A stretch of 16,204 nt of DNA from SAR324 cluster bacterium (GCA_002401295.1 NVSR01000006.1:24130-40333), one strand, 5' to 3'. Counted from the stretch's first letter, positions 1 to 8,482 are shown. A program made the numbers and translations. Notes: generated by a model not told the origin, from the letters alone.

Positions 1-66
1 ACTTAAGCTATATAGCTGGTAAAATAAATTATTTAGTCTTGATAGTCATCTGGGGAGACCTTCGGC

Positions 67-906
67 CTATCCATTGTTAGTCTTTTTCAACCTGCTTTGC
101 AGTTTGGCTATTCTGTCTTGTGCCAATTGAAAGAAGACCTCTTTCTGTTCCAAACGACGGAGAATACTTTTGTATACTTTGATGGCTGCCGATAGCTGGT
201 CCTCTTCCTCATAAATATCGGCCAAACCAATTGCGGAGGCGAGGGAGGCTCGGGAGTATTCAAACTTTTGATCCGCTTCACGAAAGGTAATTTTCGCCAG
301 TTGCTTTTTTCCTTCTACATAGTAGGAAAAGCCAATCAGATGGAATGCCTTAGCTGTGTATTCCGTATCTTTGTATTCTAAAATCAGACTTTTTAACTCT
401 GCCCGACTGCGATCAAACTGTTTGAGATTAAATAATAAGGATGCTAATTGGTATTGATTTTTGGCTTTCTCTTGCTTGGGCAGTTCCAACCTTTTTAATC
501 TTTGATAGATCCGAACGGCTTTGCGCTTTTCACTGTTATCCAGAGAGGTGTAGACTCGGGCCAAACCAATCATTGATTGGTAATAATACTCTGATTGAGT
601 AAATTTCTTATTCAATGAGCGATAGAAGCGAATGCCTTGTTTCGGATTTTTGAGATAATGCTCATAAATATTAGCAATCCAGAAAAGAGAGTCGTCAACT
701 AAGGCGTCATTGGGGAAAGCTTTGGTTAAGGTAATGAAGTTTTGGATCGCTTCATCATACTTTTTGTCTTCCACCAGCTCTAGCGCATCATTGAAGATCT
801 TTTGGCCTCCATCCTTTTGACAGGATGAAAGCACCAAGATACCAGCGCATAAGAGGTAGAATAGTTTCACCCCTCGCCACCAAAAAGTTTTACGTTGTGC
901 TTTCAT
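67..906 (-). CDS. TPR-repeat outer-membrane-type lipoprotein
   Basis: This 279-residue protein begins with a basic stretch and a hydrophobic segment ending in a lipobox, LSSC, so Cys29 should be lipidated after signal peptidase II cleavage. The rest is helical, with repeated TPR-like pairs (for example the parts starting near residues 33, 70, 105, 150 and 180, with patterns such as A-L-x-L and Y-D-E-A-I). This architecture resembles the BamD/YbgF-like lipoproteins that scaffold envelope complexes, but I see no family-specific motif and do not assign a name. The start is the ATG at 906, only 9 bp after the gyrA stop, so the two are probably co-transcribed. No strong Shine-Dalgarno site is visible, so translation may be coupled to gyrA. 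No terminator is obvious in the 66 bases downstream. Lipoprotein and TPR character are well supported; the function is unknown. Confidence 0.8.
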   Translation of the reverse strand: MKAQRKTFWWRGVKLFYLLCAGILVLSSCQKDGGQKIFNDALELVEDKKYDEAIQNFITLTKAFPNDALVDDSLFWIANIYEHYLKNPKQGIRFYRSLNKKFTQSEYYYQSMIGLARVYTSLDNSEKRKAVRIYQRLKRLELPKQEKAKNQYQLASLLFNLKQFDRSRAELKSLILEYKDTEYTAKAFHLIGFSYYVEGKKQLAKITFREADQKFEYSRASLASAIGLADIYEEEDQLSAAIKVYKSILRRLEQKEVFFQLAQDRIAKLQSRLKKTNNG

Positions 907-915
907 GGTTTTGTT

Positions 916-3543
916 TTACTCTGCTGCTTCAGTATTATCTTCACCCGTCTCTTCAGTATTGCCTTCAGTGTTATCTTCAACTTTCACTTCGGTATTGCCT
1001 TCAGTGTTATCTTCAACTTTCACTTCGGTATTGCCTTCAGTGTTATCTTCACCATTTACTTCTGTGCTGTCTTCACCATTGTCTTTGTCATTATCCTCGT
1101 CAGGGACAATTTTAGCCATAGAGACTACTTTTTCATCTTCATCCAATCTGATGAGGCTGACTCCCTGGGTTACCCTGGTTGTCTGGCGAATTTGACCACT
1201 GGGCAGGCGAATGATTTTTCCCTTTCCGGTGATTAACATGAGTTCATCTTCTTCATTCACCAGGATCGAGCCGACAATAGCGCCATTACGCTCACTATTA
1301 CGGATATTCAGGACTCCCATGTTGCCGCGAGAACCTTGTCGATACTGGGATGCCAGGGTCTTCTTGCCGAAGCCGTTCTCAGTTACCGTCAAAATCACGC
1401 CGTCTTCCGAGACGATTTCCATAGAGATCACACGATCCACATTTCCCTGGTCATCTGTTTTGAGACGAATCCCTTTACAGCCGCGAGTTACACGTCCTTG
1501 AGTACGCAGAGACTGGGATGGAAATTTGAGGGCCATACCGTTTCTCGTAGCGATGAAAATCAAATCTTCATCTCTACACAGTCGGACTGTGATCAGAGAA
1601 TCATCTTCATCGATGAGAATGGCTTTGGTGCCTTTGGTTCTCCGGTTCTGATAAGCGGTCAGGGCTGTTTTCTTAATAATACCTTTTCTCGTGATCATGG
1701 TGATGAAGGTATCGTCGCTATATTCTGAAATAGGCGTACAAAATACGACCTTTTCATCATCAGCCAAAGGTAAAATATTTACCCAAGCCCGTCCTCTGGC
1801 GATACGACCGGCTAGAGGCAGTTCATAAACCTTCTTCCAATAGACTTTCCCATGGTTGGTAAAAATCAATAGGGTATCGTGTGTTGAGGCCACGAATATA
1901 TGCTCCAGTGCATCCTCATCCTGAGTTTTCATGCCCATTTTCCCTTTACCACCACGATGCTGAGCTTGGTAGGTATCTACGGTACAACGCTTGATATAAC
2001 CTTTGCGGCTCATGGTGACGGCCATTTCTTCGACGGGAATCAAATCTTCATCGGTAATGTCTTCGCTGTAATTGACAATTTCCGAGCGTCTTTCTGATCC
2101 GTAAGTCTCGCTGATTTGGACCAGCTCTTCTTTGATAATATCCAGAACTTTTTGTTCGTCCCCTAAGATCTCTTGATGGTCCTTGATCTTTTCCAACAGC
2201 CCGTCCAGTTCAAAGACCAGCTTATCCACTTCCAGAGCGGTTAATCGTTGGAGCCTCATGTCCAAAATAGCCTGGGCCTGGACTGCGGAGAGAGCAAACT
2301 CTTCACCCAGACGTTCTTTGGCTACTTTACCACTGGCTGAGGAACGAACGAGTTGCACCACTGCGTCAATATTATCCAGGGCAATTTTCAATCCCTGCAG
2401 GATATGGGCTCTTTCTTCGGCTTTCTTCAGCTCGAAACGAGTTCTGCGCACAACCACATCGATACGGTGGCTTATAAAGAGCTTCAGTACGCTTAAGAGT
2501 GGTAGAACCTTAGGTTGTCCATCTACGACCGCCAACATGATAGTTCCGAAAGAACTTTGCATGGACGTGTATTTGAATAAATTCGCCAGGACTGTCTCGG
2601 GAATTTCATTGCGTCTCAATTCGATGACAATACGCATTCCTTGGCGATCGGACTCATCTCGTAGATCTTGAATACCTTCAATTCTCTTATTTTTTACCAA
2701 TTCCGCGATTTTTTCAATCAACCTGGCCTTATTCACCATATAAGGCAGCTCAGTCACGATAATGGCTTCTCGACTGTTGCTTTTTAGGATCGGCTCGACC
2801 TGAGTCTTTGCCCGAATCTTGATAATGCCTCTTCCTGTCCGGTAGGCGCTATAGATGCCTTCCCTTCCCATAATTAAGCCCGCCGTAGGGAAATCGGGTC
2901 CGTGAATCAGGGGCAGGAGATCTTCCAGGGTACAAGTTACGCGGTTGTCGATATAAAAGAGCAGACCGGCAATCACCTCCTTCAGGTTGTGAGGAGGGAT
3001 ATTTGTCGCCATTCCCACTGCGATTCCAGTTGAACCGTTAATCAGCAGGGTGGGGACTTTGGTTGGCAAGACACTGGGTTCCTGCAAACTTCCATCATAA
3101 TTATCAATAAAATCAACTGTATTTTTATCCAGATCTTCCAACAATTCTTGGGATATTTTCTGGAGACGAATCTCTGTATAACGCATGGCTGCGGCAGAGT
3201 CTCCATCCACGGAACCAAAGTTTCCCTGACCATCCACGAGAGGATTTCTCATGGAGAACTCCTGAACCATTCTCACCGTTGCATCATAAACGGCCGAATC
3301 ACCATGAGGATGGTACTTACCAATCACTTCCCCGACAATTCGGGCAGATTTCATGTATGGACGATTATGAACGCAATTCATGCTGTGCATTGCGTACAGA
3401 ATGCGTCGATGAACTGGCTTTAAACCATCACGAACATCAGGAAGTGCCCGACCCACAATGACACTCATCGCATACTCCATGTATGCAGTGCGCATCGTAT
3501 CTTCGATATTAACCTGCAAAATATTACTGGTATCTATTGTCAT
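916..3543 (-). CDS. gyrA: DNA gyrase subunit A with repetitive acidic C-terminal tail
   Basis: GyrA is the breakage-reunion subunit of DNA gyrase (A2B2), which introduces negative supercoils using ATP hydrolysed by GyrB. The 875-residue protein matches the family over its full length. Residue numbering of the N-terminal part coincides with E. coli: the catalytic tyrosine is Tyr122 (in AAAMRYTEIRL), and the quinolone-resistance region HPHGDSAVYD carries the drug-sensitive type Ser83 and Asp87. A GyrA box at 528-534 reads QHRGGKG, with His for the usual Arg at the second position; its presence supports GyrA over ParC. Beta-pinwheel repeats follow. The last ~61 residues (815-875) are an Asp/Glu/Asn/Thr-rich tail built from 12-residue repeats. 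No Shine-Dalgarno site is seen before the ATG; a TTGACA hexamer on the coding strand at 3577-3582 lacks a convincing -10. gyrB is not in the window. Confidence 0.98.
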   Translation of the reverse strand: MTIDTSNILQVNIEDTMRTAYMEYAMSVIVGRALPDVRDGLKPVHRRILYAMHSMNCVHNRPYMKSARIVGEVIGKYHPHGDSAVYDATVRMVQEFSMRNPLVDGQGNFGSVDGDSAAAMRYTEIRLQKISQELLEDLDKNTVDFIDNYDGSLQEPSVLPTKVPTLLINGSTGIAVGMATNIPPHNLKEVIAGLLFYIDNRVTCTLEDLLPLIHGPDFPTAGLIMGREGIYSAYRTGRGIIKIRAKTQVEPILKSNSREAIIVTELPYMVNKARLIEKIAELVKNKRIEGIQDLRDESDRQGMRIVIELRRNEIPETVLANLFKYTSMQSSFGTIMLAVVDGQPKVLPLLSVLKLFISHRIDVVVRRTRFELKKAEERAHILQGLKIALDNIDAVVQLVRSSASGKVAKERLGEEFALSAVQAQAILDMRLQRLTALEVDKLVFELDGLLEKIKDHQEILGDEQKVLDIIKEELVQISETYGSERRSEIVNYSEDITDEDLIPVEEMAVTMSRKGYIKRCTVDTYQAQHRGGKGKMGMKTQDEDALEHIFVASTHDTLLIFTNHGKVYWKKVYELPLAGRIARGRAWVNILPLADDEKVVFCTPISEYSDDTFITMITRKGIIKKTALTAYQNRRTKGTKAILIDEDDSLITVRLCRDEDLIFIATRNGMALKFPSQSLRTQGRVTRGCKGIRLKTDDQGNVDRVISMEIVSEDGVILTVTENGFGKKTLASQYRQGSRGNMGVLNIRNSERNGAIVGSILVNEEDELMLITGKGKIIRLPSGQIRQTTRVTQGVSLIRLDEDEKVVSMAKIVPDEDNDKDNGEDSTEVNGEDNTEGNTEVKVEDNTEGNTEVKVEDNTEGNTEETGEDNTEAAE
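926..1069 (-). repeat. 36-bp tandem repeat in the gyrA tail
   Basis: Four consecutive 36-bp units (926-961, 962-997, 998-1033, 1034-1069) encode 12-residue repeats of the type VKVEDNTEGNTE. The two central units are identical in sequence and the outer two have diverged. The unit length is a multiple of three, so gain or loss of a unit keeps the reading frame. It is coding repeat, not CRISPR: there are no spacers. Confidence 0.9.
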
Positions 3544-3641
3544 AGTTTTGGGCCGGAATCATGATTGTGCGGTTACTGTCAACAGTCTGGTAGATAATAT
3601 AGACAAGCAATCCTGGATAGTATCGAAGCAAGATGGTTTTG

Positions 3642-4940
3642 TCATCCTTTATGAGGCCTAGAAACAGGCTTTCCCAAAGGATATAAAAGAGCTAAAGTCA
3701 TCCCCATGAAGGTGAGGATGATGGATTGTACTTCTCCATCTCGGAAGTTATTTTCAAAGAAGCCCGCGAGCATACTACCTGCTAAACCAGCTGACAGTCC
3801 CAGGAGTAGTACATTAGACTGGCTAGCTCTTATCCCCGAAGACCATATTTTTTTAATTGACTGAAATATAACAGAAAACATCCACAGCAAGTAACCTAAT
3901 AAGCCTAGAATTCCAAAATCGATCCAGGTCTGAATATAAATATTGTGGAGTCCTACACTAGGCTGATGCTGGTAACGGTGATTGAATTCTTTGGCAATTT
4001 TTTGGTAATAAGGAACGATTTCTTCCCCCATTTTGGGTCCCAATCCCAGAATAGGATTATCGGAGATCACTTGCCATCCGGCTTTCCACATTAATAAGCG
4101 ATCTTTATTGGCTTGTAAGGAGAGGCCTTGAGCAAAACGTTTCCCTATGGAAGTAGAGGTCAATAAGTATTGTTTCAGTTGATTATCTGTTAGCCAGAAA
4201 CCGGACACGCTGATTCCTGCGATCAGGATGAGTGTGATTAACAATTTCCTATTCAGGGAAAAAGCGATGATGACCGCTAAGGACAATCCTGCTCCCAACC
4301 AGCTACTACGACCAAAAGTGAGGATTAAGGCTACTAAATTGATGCTAGCTCCAGCTGCATACAGCAGTCTGGACTTAACTGATAGCTTGGGGCTGAAAGC
4401 TAAAGGGGTAAAAATGGAAAAAATGAATAAGCAGACTCCGCCGTAAGTCAGGTGATGGGAAAAAATACCAACCGCATTCCACCTTCCAGGAAAATAAGGG
4501 GTATATTCCGCTTGTAGTTTGGCGGAACGCAAAAAGTCAATCCCCGTAAAATGCTGAATAATTGCATAAATACCGACGAGTGAAGAGGACAGCAACAAAA
4601 GTCGTAACAGGGAGTCCTGTTTGGTTCCTCTCAAGGCAAAGAATACGAAAAAGGGCAGGGGCAGCCGCCAAAGGTTTCTCAGGTAGGAAAAACTCAGTAA
4701 GGGATCCTTGGAGAAGGCACTGCTGAGTATAAATCCAGAAAGAAAGAGCAGTACTCCACCCTGGATAAACGTCGCTTGCCAATGTTCTCGCTTCTTGATG
4801 AATAGATAAATCGTAGTCAGGTACAAGCCAATAATCGAAAAATCATCACCGGCAATGCTGAAAGGCAGAAAAAAGAAGAGGAGGTGCAAAAAAAAACTCC
4901 TCACCTTTTCCGCGGGAATATTTTTTAGGGCTAAACTCAT
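3642..4940 (-). CDS. O-antigen polymerase/ligase-family membrane protein (Wzy/WaaL type)
   Basis: This 432-residue polytopic membrane protein has about ten to twelve hydrophobic segments spread over its length. It carries the family signature: an arginine in LTFGRSSWLG (Arg211) and, in the large periplasmic loop, the GLGPKMGE segment (about 299-306) followed by GLHNIYIQTWIDFG, whose histidine (His332) is the conserved HN residue of Wzy_C-domain proteins. Members polymerise O-antigen repeat units or ligate O-antigen to lipid A-core at the periplasmic face of the inner membrane; sequence alone does not separate these roles, and some members glycosylate proteins. No other LPS gene is adjacent: it lies between secA and gyrA, 98 bp upstream of the gyrA start. 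The start at 4940 is the first ATG before the hydrophobic region and has no clear ribosome site. Confidence 0.85.
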   Translation of the reverse strand: MSLALKNIPAEKVRSFFLHLLFFFLPFSIAGDDFSIIGLYLTTIYLFIKKREHWQATFIQGGVLLFLSGFILSSAFSKDPLLSFSYLRNLWRLPLPFFVFFALRGTKQDSLLRLLLLSSSLVGIYAIIQHFTGIDFLRSAKLQAEYTPYFPGRWNAVGIFSHHLTYGGVCLFIFSIFTPLAFSPKLSVKSRLLYAAGASINLVALILTFGRSSWLGAGLSLAVIIAFSLNRKLLITLILIAGISVSGFWLTDNQLKQYLLTSTSIGKRFAQGLSLQANKDRLLMWKAGWQVISDNPILGLGPKMGEEIVPYYQKIAKEFNHRYQHQPSVGLHNIYIQTWIDFGILGLLGYLLWMFSVIFQSIKKIWSSGIRASQSNVLLLGLSAGLAGSMLAGFFENNFRDGEVQSIILTFMGMTLALLYPLGKPVSRPHKG

Positions 4941-4983
4941 AGAAAAATCCGGATAAGCGAATCAGGGATAACCTAGAGGAGGG

Positions 4984-5010
4984 AAAAAAGGGAAGCTATT
5001 CCCTTTTTTT
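4984..5010 (-). terminator. Rho-independent terminator of secA
   Basis: It lies 24 bp past the secA stop. On the minus strand an 11-bp perfect stem (AAAAAAGGGAA pairing with TTCCCTTTTTT) encloses the loop TAGC, and the 3' arm itself is the T-run. The stem is A/T-rich outside the GGG/CCC core, so it could also work in the opposite direction. Confidence 0.8.
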
Positions 5011-5034
5011 AAAGATTTACTCAGTGGGACGAAT

Positions 5035-7728
5035 TTACTCTACTTCGAGTTCTCGGCGCGCTTCGCGGTCAATTTTCATATGGCATTGTTTGTACTTCTT
5101 GCCACTGCCACAATAGCAAGGCTCATTTCGCCCGATCACCTTACCTTTGCGCACTGGCTGGTGTTTTGGTGCTTCAGGAGCCTCTTCCTGTGCGCCTAGT
5201 GCATCCATCTGTCCATGAATCATTTCCATTTCCTGAGGTTGCCTTTCGACTTCTTGAGGTGGCTCTTCCACAATGGAAACATGGTGGAATGATTTGACAC
5301 ATTCCTCACCAATACGACCCATCAAACCGGCAAAGAGTTCAAATCCTTCTTTTTTGTACTCAGTCAGAGGATTTTTCTGCGCATAACCGCGCATGCCAAT
5401 GCCTTCTTTTAAATGATCCATGGAAAGTAGGTGGTCCTTCCACATGTTATCGGTAATTTCCAAGAGGATTTGTCGTAATACCATTCCATGGTACTCTCCG
5501 AACTCTTCTTTCTTTTTCAAATGCTTAGCGTGAATTTGTTCATCGAACCACTTGATGAGCTCTTCCCTTTCCGGAGTATCTTTCTCTTTCCAGGTAATTT
5601 TTTCATGGAAGATAGTGTAGAGTTCTTGATGCAGACCTTCAAAGTCCCACTCATCAGTGAACTTTTCATTGCAGTATTGATCAAAGATATTCTCTAAAAT
5701 CTCATCAACCATATCCAGGAAGACTTCTTCCGTTTCCTCACCTAACAATCGACGGCGCTGTCGGTAGATGATTTCCCGTTGGCGGTTCATCACATCATCG
5801 TATTCCAGTAAGTGCTTCCGAATATCGAAGTTGTGGGCCTCTACTTTTTTCTGGGAGTTTTCAATAGCACGGGAGATTAAGACGTGTTCGATGGCCTCAT
5901 CCTCGTCAATTTTCAGCTTATTCATGAGGTTGGCAATTCTCTCACCACCAAAAATACGGAGCAAGTCATCTTCCAGAGAGAGGAAGAAACGACTCTCACC
6001 TGCATCCCCTTGTCGCCCTGAACGTCCACGCAGCTGATTATCCACACGTCGGGACTCATTCCTCTCCGTACCTAATATGAAAAGACCACCTTTCTCCAAG
6101 ACCTCTTTCGATAACTTGATATCCGTTCCCCGTCCCGCCATATGCGTGGCAATGGTAATGGCACCGATATCCCCTGCCTTGGCAATGATATCGGCTTCTT
6201 TATCATGATGTTTGGCGTTCAATACATTATGAGGAACCTTCTCCTTTTGGAGCAAGCTGCTCAGAATCTCCGAGTTCTCGATAGAAGCGGTACCAACCAA
6301 TAGAGGTTGCCCTGAAGCGTAGACTCGCTTGATTTCGTTGACAATTGCTCGGTATTTTGCTGCCGTTGTTTTGTAAATAACATCGGGCTGATCCTTCCTG
6401 ACCATTGGTTGATTTGTGGGGATAACCACCACACCTAAGCCATAGATTTTTATAAACTCATCTTTCTCTGTTTCCGCCGTACCGGTCATTCCGGCTAACT
6501 TGTCATATTTACGGAAATAATTCTGAAAGGTGATGGAGGCCAGGGTTTGATTTTCCTTCTCAATCTTGACGCCTTCTTTGGCTTCCAACGCTTGATGCAA
6601 GCCATCGCTGAAGCGTCTTCCTTCCATCAAACGACCGGTGAACTCATCGACAATCAAGACTTTGCCACCTTGAACTACGTAGTCGATGTCTCGTTTAAAA
6701 ACGTAGTGGGCTTTCAGTGCCTGATTGACGTGATGGAGGATATCAATATTTTCAAAATCAAAAAGATTATCCGTCTTCATGATATTGGCTACACGTTCCT
6801 GTATCTTTTCGATGCCTCGTTCCGCCAGCTGGATATTCTTGGACTTTTCTTCCAGCGTGTAATCTCCGATAACAATCACATCCAGACTCTCAGAGTTTTT
6901 GAGGAAACTTTTCACATCAGCGGGATCCATTCCCTTTGCCTTGACGACCAGTTCAGTATCAGGGTTATCGCTCACACGCCATTCACGAGTCAAGCCATAG
7001 AGTTCCTTGTCAATGACATGATAGAGATCTGTAGAGTCCTCTGAAGGTCCGGAAATAATTAGTGGAGTTCTGGCCTCATCGATTAGGATACTATCCACCT
7101 CATCCACGATAGTATAGTGATGTTCACGCTGCACATAATCTTTGAGATCAAATTTCATGTTATCGCGCAGAAAATCAAACCCAAATTCGTTATTGGTACC
7201 ATACGTAATATCAGATGCATATGCATCTCGCCTCTGCTGATCACTCAAACCATGCAGGACCACCCCGACGCTTAAGCCCAAATAGGCATAGATCTCACCC
7301 ATCCACTCGGAATCTCGCTTTGCCAGGTAATCATTCACCGTCACCAGATGCACACCCTTACCAGTCAGAGCGTTGAGAACTACAGGTAGTGTGGAGGTTA
7401 ATGTTTTACCCTCTCCTGTTCTCATTTCCGCAATCTGTCCCGTGTGAAGGCAGATTCCACCCATCAGCTGTACGTCAAAATGACGTTGACCCAGGGTATC
7501 CATAGCTGCCTTTCTCGTTAAAGCAAAAGCTTCCGGCAGCAAATCATCTAGAGTCGTTCCCTTTTGATATAGTTCCTTGAATTCAATAACTTTAGCTTGG
7601 CACTGCTCTTGAGACAGGTTTTGGTAATCCTTTTCCAGTAAATTGACCTTCTCTACAATAGATGCATATTTTTTCAGTTCCTTATCACTGTAGGAACCAA
7701 ACAAGGTTTTTGTTAAAAATTTGAGCAT
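5035..7728 (-). CDS. secA: Protein translocase ATPase SecA
   Basis: SecA is the cytoplasmic motor that drives unfolded preproteins through SecYEG. The 897 residues cover the whole family. Visible features are the Walker A motif MRTGEGKT (102-109), the Walker B/DEAD-like DEVD (209-212) followed by SILIDEARTPLI, the preprotein cross-linking region, the second motor domain with AGRGTDI and QLRGRSGRQGD, the helical scaffold, and a C-terminal zinc/SecB-binding motif with Cys871, Cys873, Cys882 and His883. Compared with E. coli SecA, the cross-linking region is about 27 residues longer (roughly 245-290), and the insert after AGRGTDI in E. coli is missing. The ATG at 7728 has no recognisable Shine-Dalgarno site. 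It appears to be transcribed alone: a hairpin and repeat-bearing spacer lie upstream and a terminator downstream. Confidence 0.98.
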   Translation of the reverse strand: MLKFLTKTLFGSYSDKELKKYASIVEKVNLLEKDYQNLSQEQCQAKVIEFKELYQKGTTLDDLLPEAFALTRKAAMDTLGQRHFDVQLMGGICLHTGQIAEMRTGEGKTLTSTLPVVLNALTGKGVHLVTVNDYLAKRDSEWMGEIYAYLGLSVGVVLHGLSDQQRRDAYASDITYGTNNEFGFDFLRDNMKFDLKDYVQREHHYTIVDEVDSILIDEARTPLIISGPSEDSTDLYHVIDKELYGLTREWRVSDNPDTELVVKAKGMDPADVKSFLKNSESLDVIVIGDYTLEEKSKNIQLAERGIEKIQERVANIMKTDNLFDFENIDILHHVNQALKAHYVFKRDIDYVVQGGKVLIVDEFTGRLMEGRRFSDGLHQALEAKEGVKIEKENQTLASITFQNYFRKYDKLAGMTGTAETEKDEFIKIYGLGVVVIPTNQPMVRKDQPDVIYKTTAAKYRAIVNEIKRVYASGQPLLVGTASIENSEILSSLLQKEKVPHNVLNAKHHDKEADIIAKAGDIGAITIATHMAGRGTDIKLSKEVLEKGGLFILGTERNESRRVDNQLRGRSGRQGDAGESRFFLSLEDDLLRIFGGERIANLMNKLKIDEDEAIEHVLISRAIENSQKKVEAHNFDIRKHLLEYDDVMNRQREIIYRQRRRLLGEETEEVFLDMVDEILENIFDQYCNEKFTDEWDFEGLHQELYTIFHEKITWKEKDTPEREELIKWFDEQIHAKHLKKKEEFGEYHGMVLRQILLEITDNMWKDHLLSMDHLKEGIGMRGYAQKNPLTEYKKEGFELFAGLMGRIGEECVKSFHHVSIVEEPPQEVERQPQEMEMIHGQMDALGAQEEAPEAPKHQPVRKGKVIGRNEPCYCGSGKKYKQCHMKIDREARRELEVE

Positions 7729-7843
7729 TGTGGTCTACTAGTTACGAATTTAAAGGAAGCGCTTGCTGGGGTGATAAGCAACGTCTGTGTGGCTGTATTC
7801 TTTTACTATGGTAACTTACGCTGAATAACTGTTTAGCAAAGAT

Positions 7844-7877
7844 AGCCTGTTACTGATTAGTTGTCGAGTAGCAGGCT
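7844..7877 (-). promoter_or_regulatory. Hairpin in the secA upstream region
   Basis: AGCCTGTTACT (7844-7854) and AGTAGCAGGCT (7867-7877) form an 11-bp stem with one G-T wobble around a 12-nt loop. It lies about 115 bp before the secA start codon. There is no T-run on either side, so it is not a standard terminator. It could be a 5' leader structure; its role is unknown. Confidence 0.45.
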
Positions 7878-7898
7878 CAAACAAATAAAGCTACTGTT

Positions 7899-7919
7899 GG
7901 TTGGCAGTTGGCGGAGAGC
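7899..7919. repeat. Short heptad repeat, same family as between hscB and hscA
   Basis: It reads GGTTGGC AGTTGGC GGAGAGC on the plus strand. The first two units match the RGTTGNC heptad of the element at 10434-10740, with an 11-bp exact match (AACTGCCAACC on the complementary strand). The third unit is a weak match. Confidence 0.5.
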
Positions 7920-8146
7920 TTACCACTCTCAAACTAAGTATAGCGTTGTCTTTTTTTATAGTGAGTTCAAATGGTTGGCTTGATGAATTTTAATATTCGA
8001 TCTTTAAATGCGGGGCCAATGGGAATTTTGACAGGTGCTTTTGATTGATCTGCTCACTAACCTGATTATAGATCAACTCCATATAGGCCGTATTCAGTCT
8101 AGTTTGCAGGTTTGATTGACTGGGTAAGAAGAATACTCTGATCAAG

Positions 8147-8209
8147 CTAATAGTGGTGTCGACAAGAAAGAATATGCAGTTCGCTTTCTTCAGTGCGATA
8201 GACAAGCAA
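8147..8209 (-). pseudogene. yoeB: C-terminal remnant of a YoeB/Txe-family toxin
   Basis: One minus-strand frame, ending at the TAG at 8147-8149, reads LLVYRTEESELHILSCRHHY. This matches the end of YoeB toxins (…RLVYxxxxxxLxIxxCRxHY), including the terminal His-Tyr of this ribosome-dependent mRNA endonuclease family. Only about 18-20 codons remain of the usual ~84, and there is no start codon. The fragment overlaps the 3' end of the antitoxin frame in another frame. The toxin's first ~65 codons are therefore missing, most simply through one deletion that joined the antitoxin to the toxin end near 8205-8215. It cannot make an active toxin. The identification rests on a short but distinctive C-terminus next to a matching antitoxin. 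Confidence 0.75.
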
Positions 8210-8411
8210 TACTCTCTCTCAATCTTTTAGCGTTCTTAGGACTTCTTAACAGATAGGAGGTTGCTTCGATTGCGGAATAATCTTCATAGGAAAGTAAAAC
8301 CAGGTTATCACTATTTTTTCTGGTGATAATGATAGGTTCATGGTTCTCACAAACCTGATCCATTGTTGATTTTAAATTAGTACGTCAATCGCTATAATTG
8401 ATCGCATTCAT
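8190..8411 (-). pseudogene. yefM: YefM-family antitoxin pseudogene (nonsense at codon 9, truncated 3' end)
   Basis: The frame starts at the ATG at 8411 behind a good ribosome site (AGGAG, six bases away). It reads MNAINYSD, a TGA stop (8385-8387), then continues in the same frame as RTNLKSTMDQVCENHEPIII and the YefM-like core TRKNSDNLVLLSYEDYSAIE, ATSYLLRSPKNAKRLRESI, ending at a TGA at 8190. This follows YefM antitoxins (start …ISYSEARQNL…, then ITRQNGEAAVLMSLEEYNSLEE) nearly residue by residue. The TGA replaces an expected Leu codon in the SDLRTNL segment, a single T-to-G change from TTA. The C-terminus after RESI is replaced by the deletion junction with the toxin remnant. Re-initiation at the ATG of MDQVCEN would give a protein lacking most of the DNA-binding part. 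YefM normally represses its own operon and neutralises YoeB. Confidence 0.8.
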
Positions 8412-8440
8412 CCATTTCTCCTGGGAATGAAAAATGAATT

Positions 8441-8466
8441 TTATTGTACTTATATAAGTACAATAA
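8441..8466. promoter_or_regulatory. Perfect 26-bp palindrome, probable YefM operator
   Basis: The half-site TTATTGTACTTAT is followed directly by its exact reverse complement. It contains TGTAC/GTACA half-sites like the TGTACA-centred operators known for yefM-yoeB. It lies 30 bp upstream of the antitoxin start. It also sits 3 bp before an AGGAGG on the plus strand, so it could act on both directions. Confidence 0.65.
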
Positions 8467-8482
8467 TACAGGAGGGACTTTT

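Larger units (their letters stand above)
7729..8146. other. Gene-free spacer upstream of secA
   Basis: No credible gene is seen here. It holds an 11-bp-stem hairpin, two to three copies of a 7-bp repeat, a small GAGAG/CTCTC inverted repeat (7914-7930) and a TATACT hexamer on the secA strand (7937-7942) that could be a -10 box but lacks a clear -35. The secA promoter is presumably in this stretch. The part from about 7990 to 8146 is probably decayed sequence downstream of the toxin remnant. Confidence 0.5.

Noticed and set aside
1..66. Terminator after the TPR lipoprotein
   Set aside because: Only a short AGCTATATAGCT palindrome and A/T-rich sequence are present; no G/C stem with a T-run.
926..1069. 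CRISPR-like periodic repeats
   Set aside because: The units are directly adjacent with no spacers and are translated in frame as part of GyrA.
895..1236. Repetitive plus-strand ORFs opposite the gyrA tail
   Set aside because: They are antisense readings of the 36-bp repeats of gyrA. The repeated Cys/Phe/Leu or Ser/Val composition has no protein-like variety, and gyrA is certain.
7990..8205. 71-codon minus-strand ORF
   Set aside because: It uses a TTG start with no ribosome site, and its first part is an out-of-frame reading of the YoeB remnant. The last ~35 codons look more protein-like but match nothing I recognise, so I leave it uncalled.
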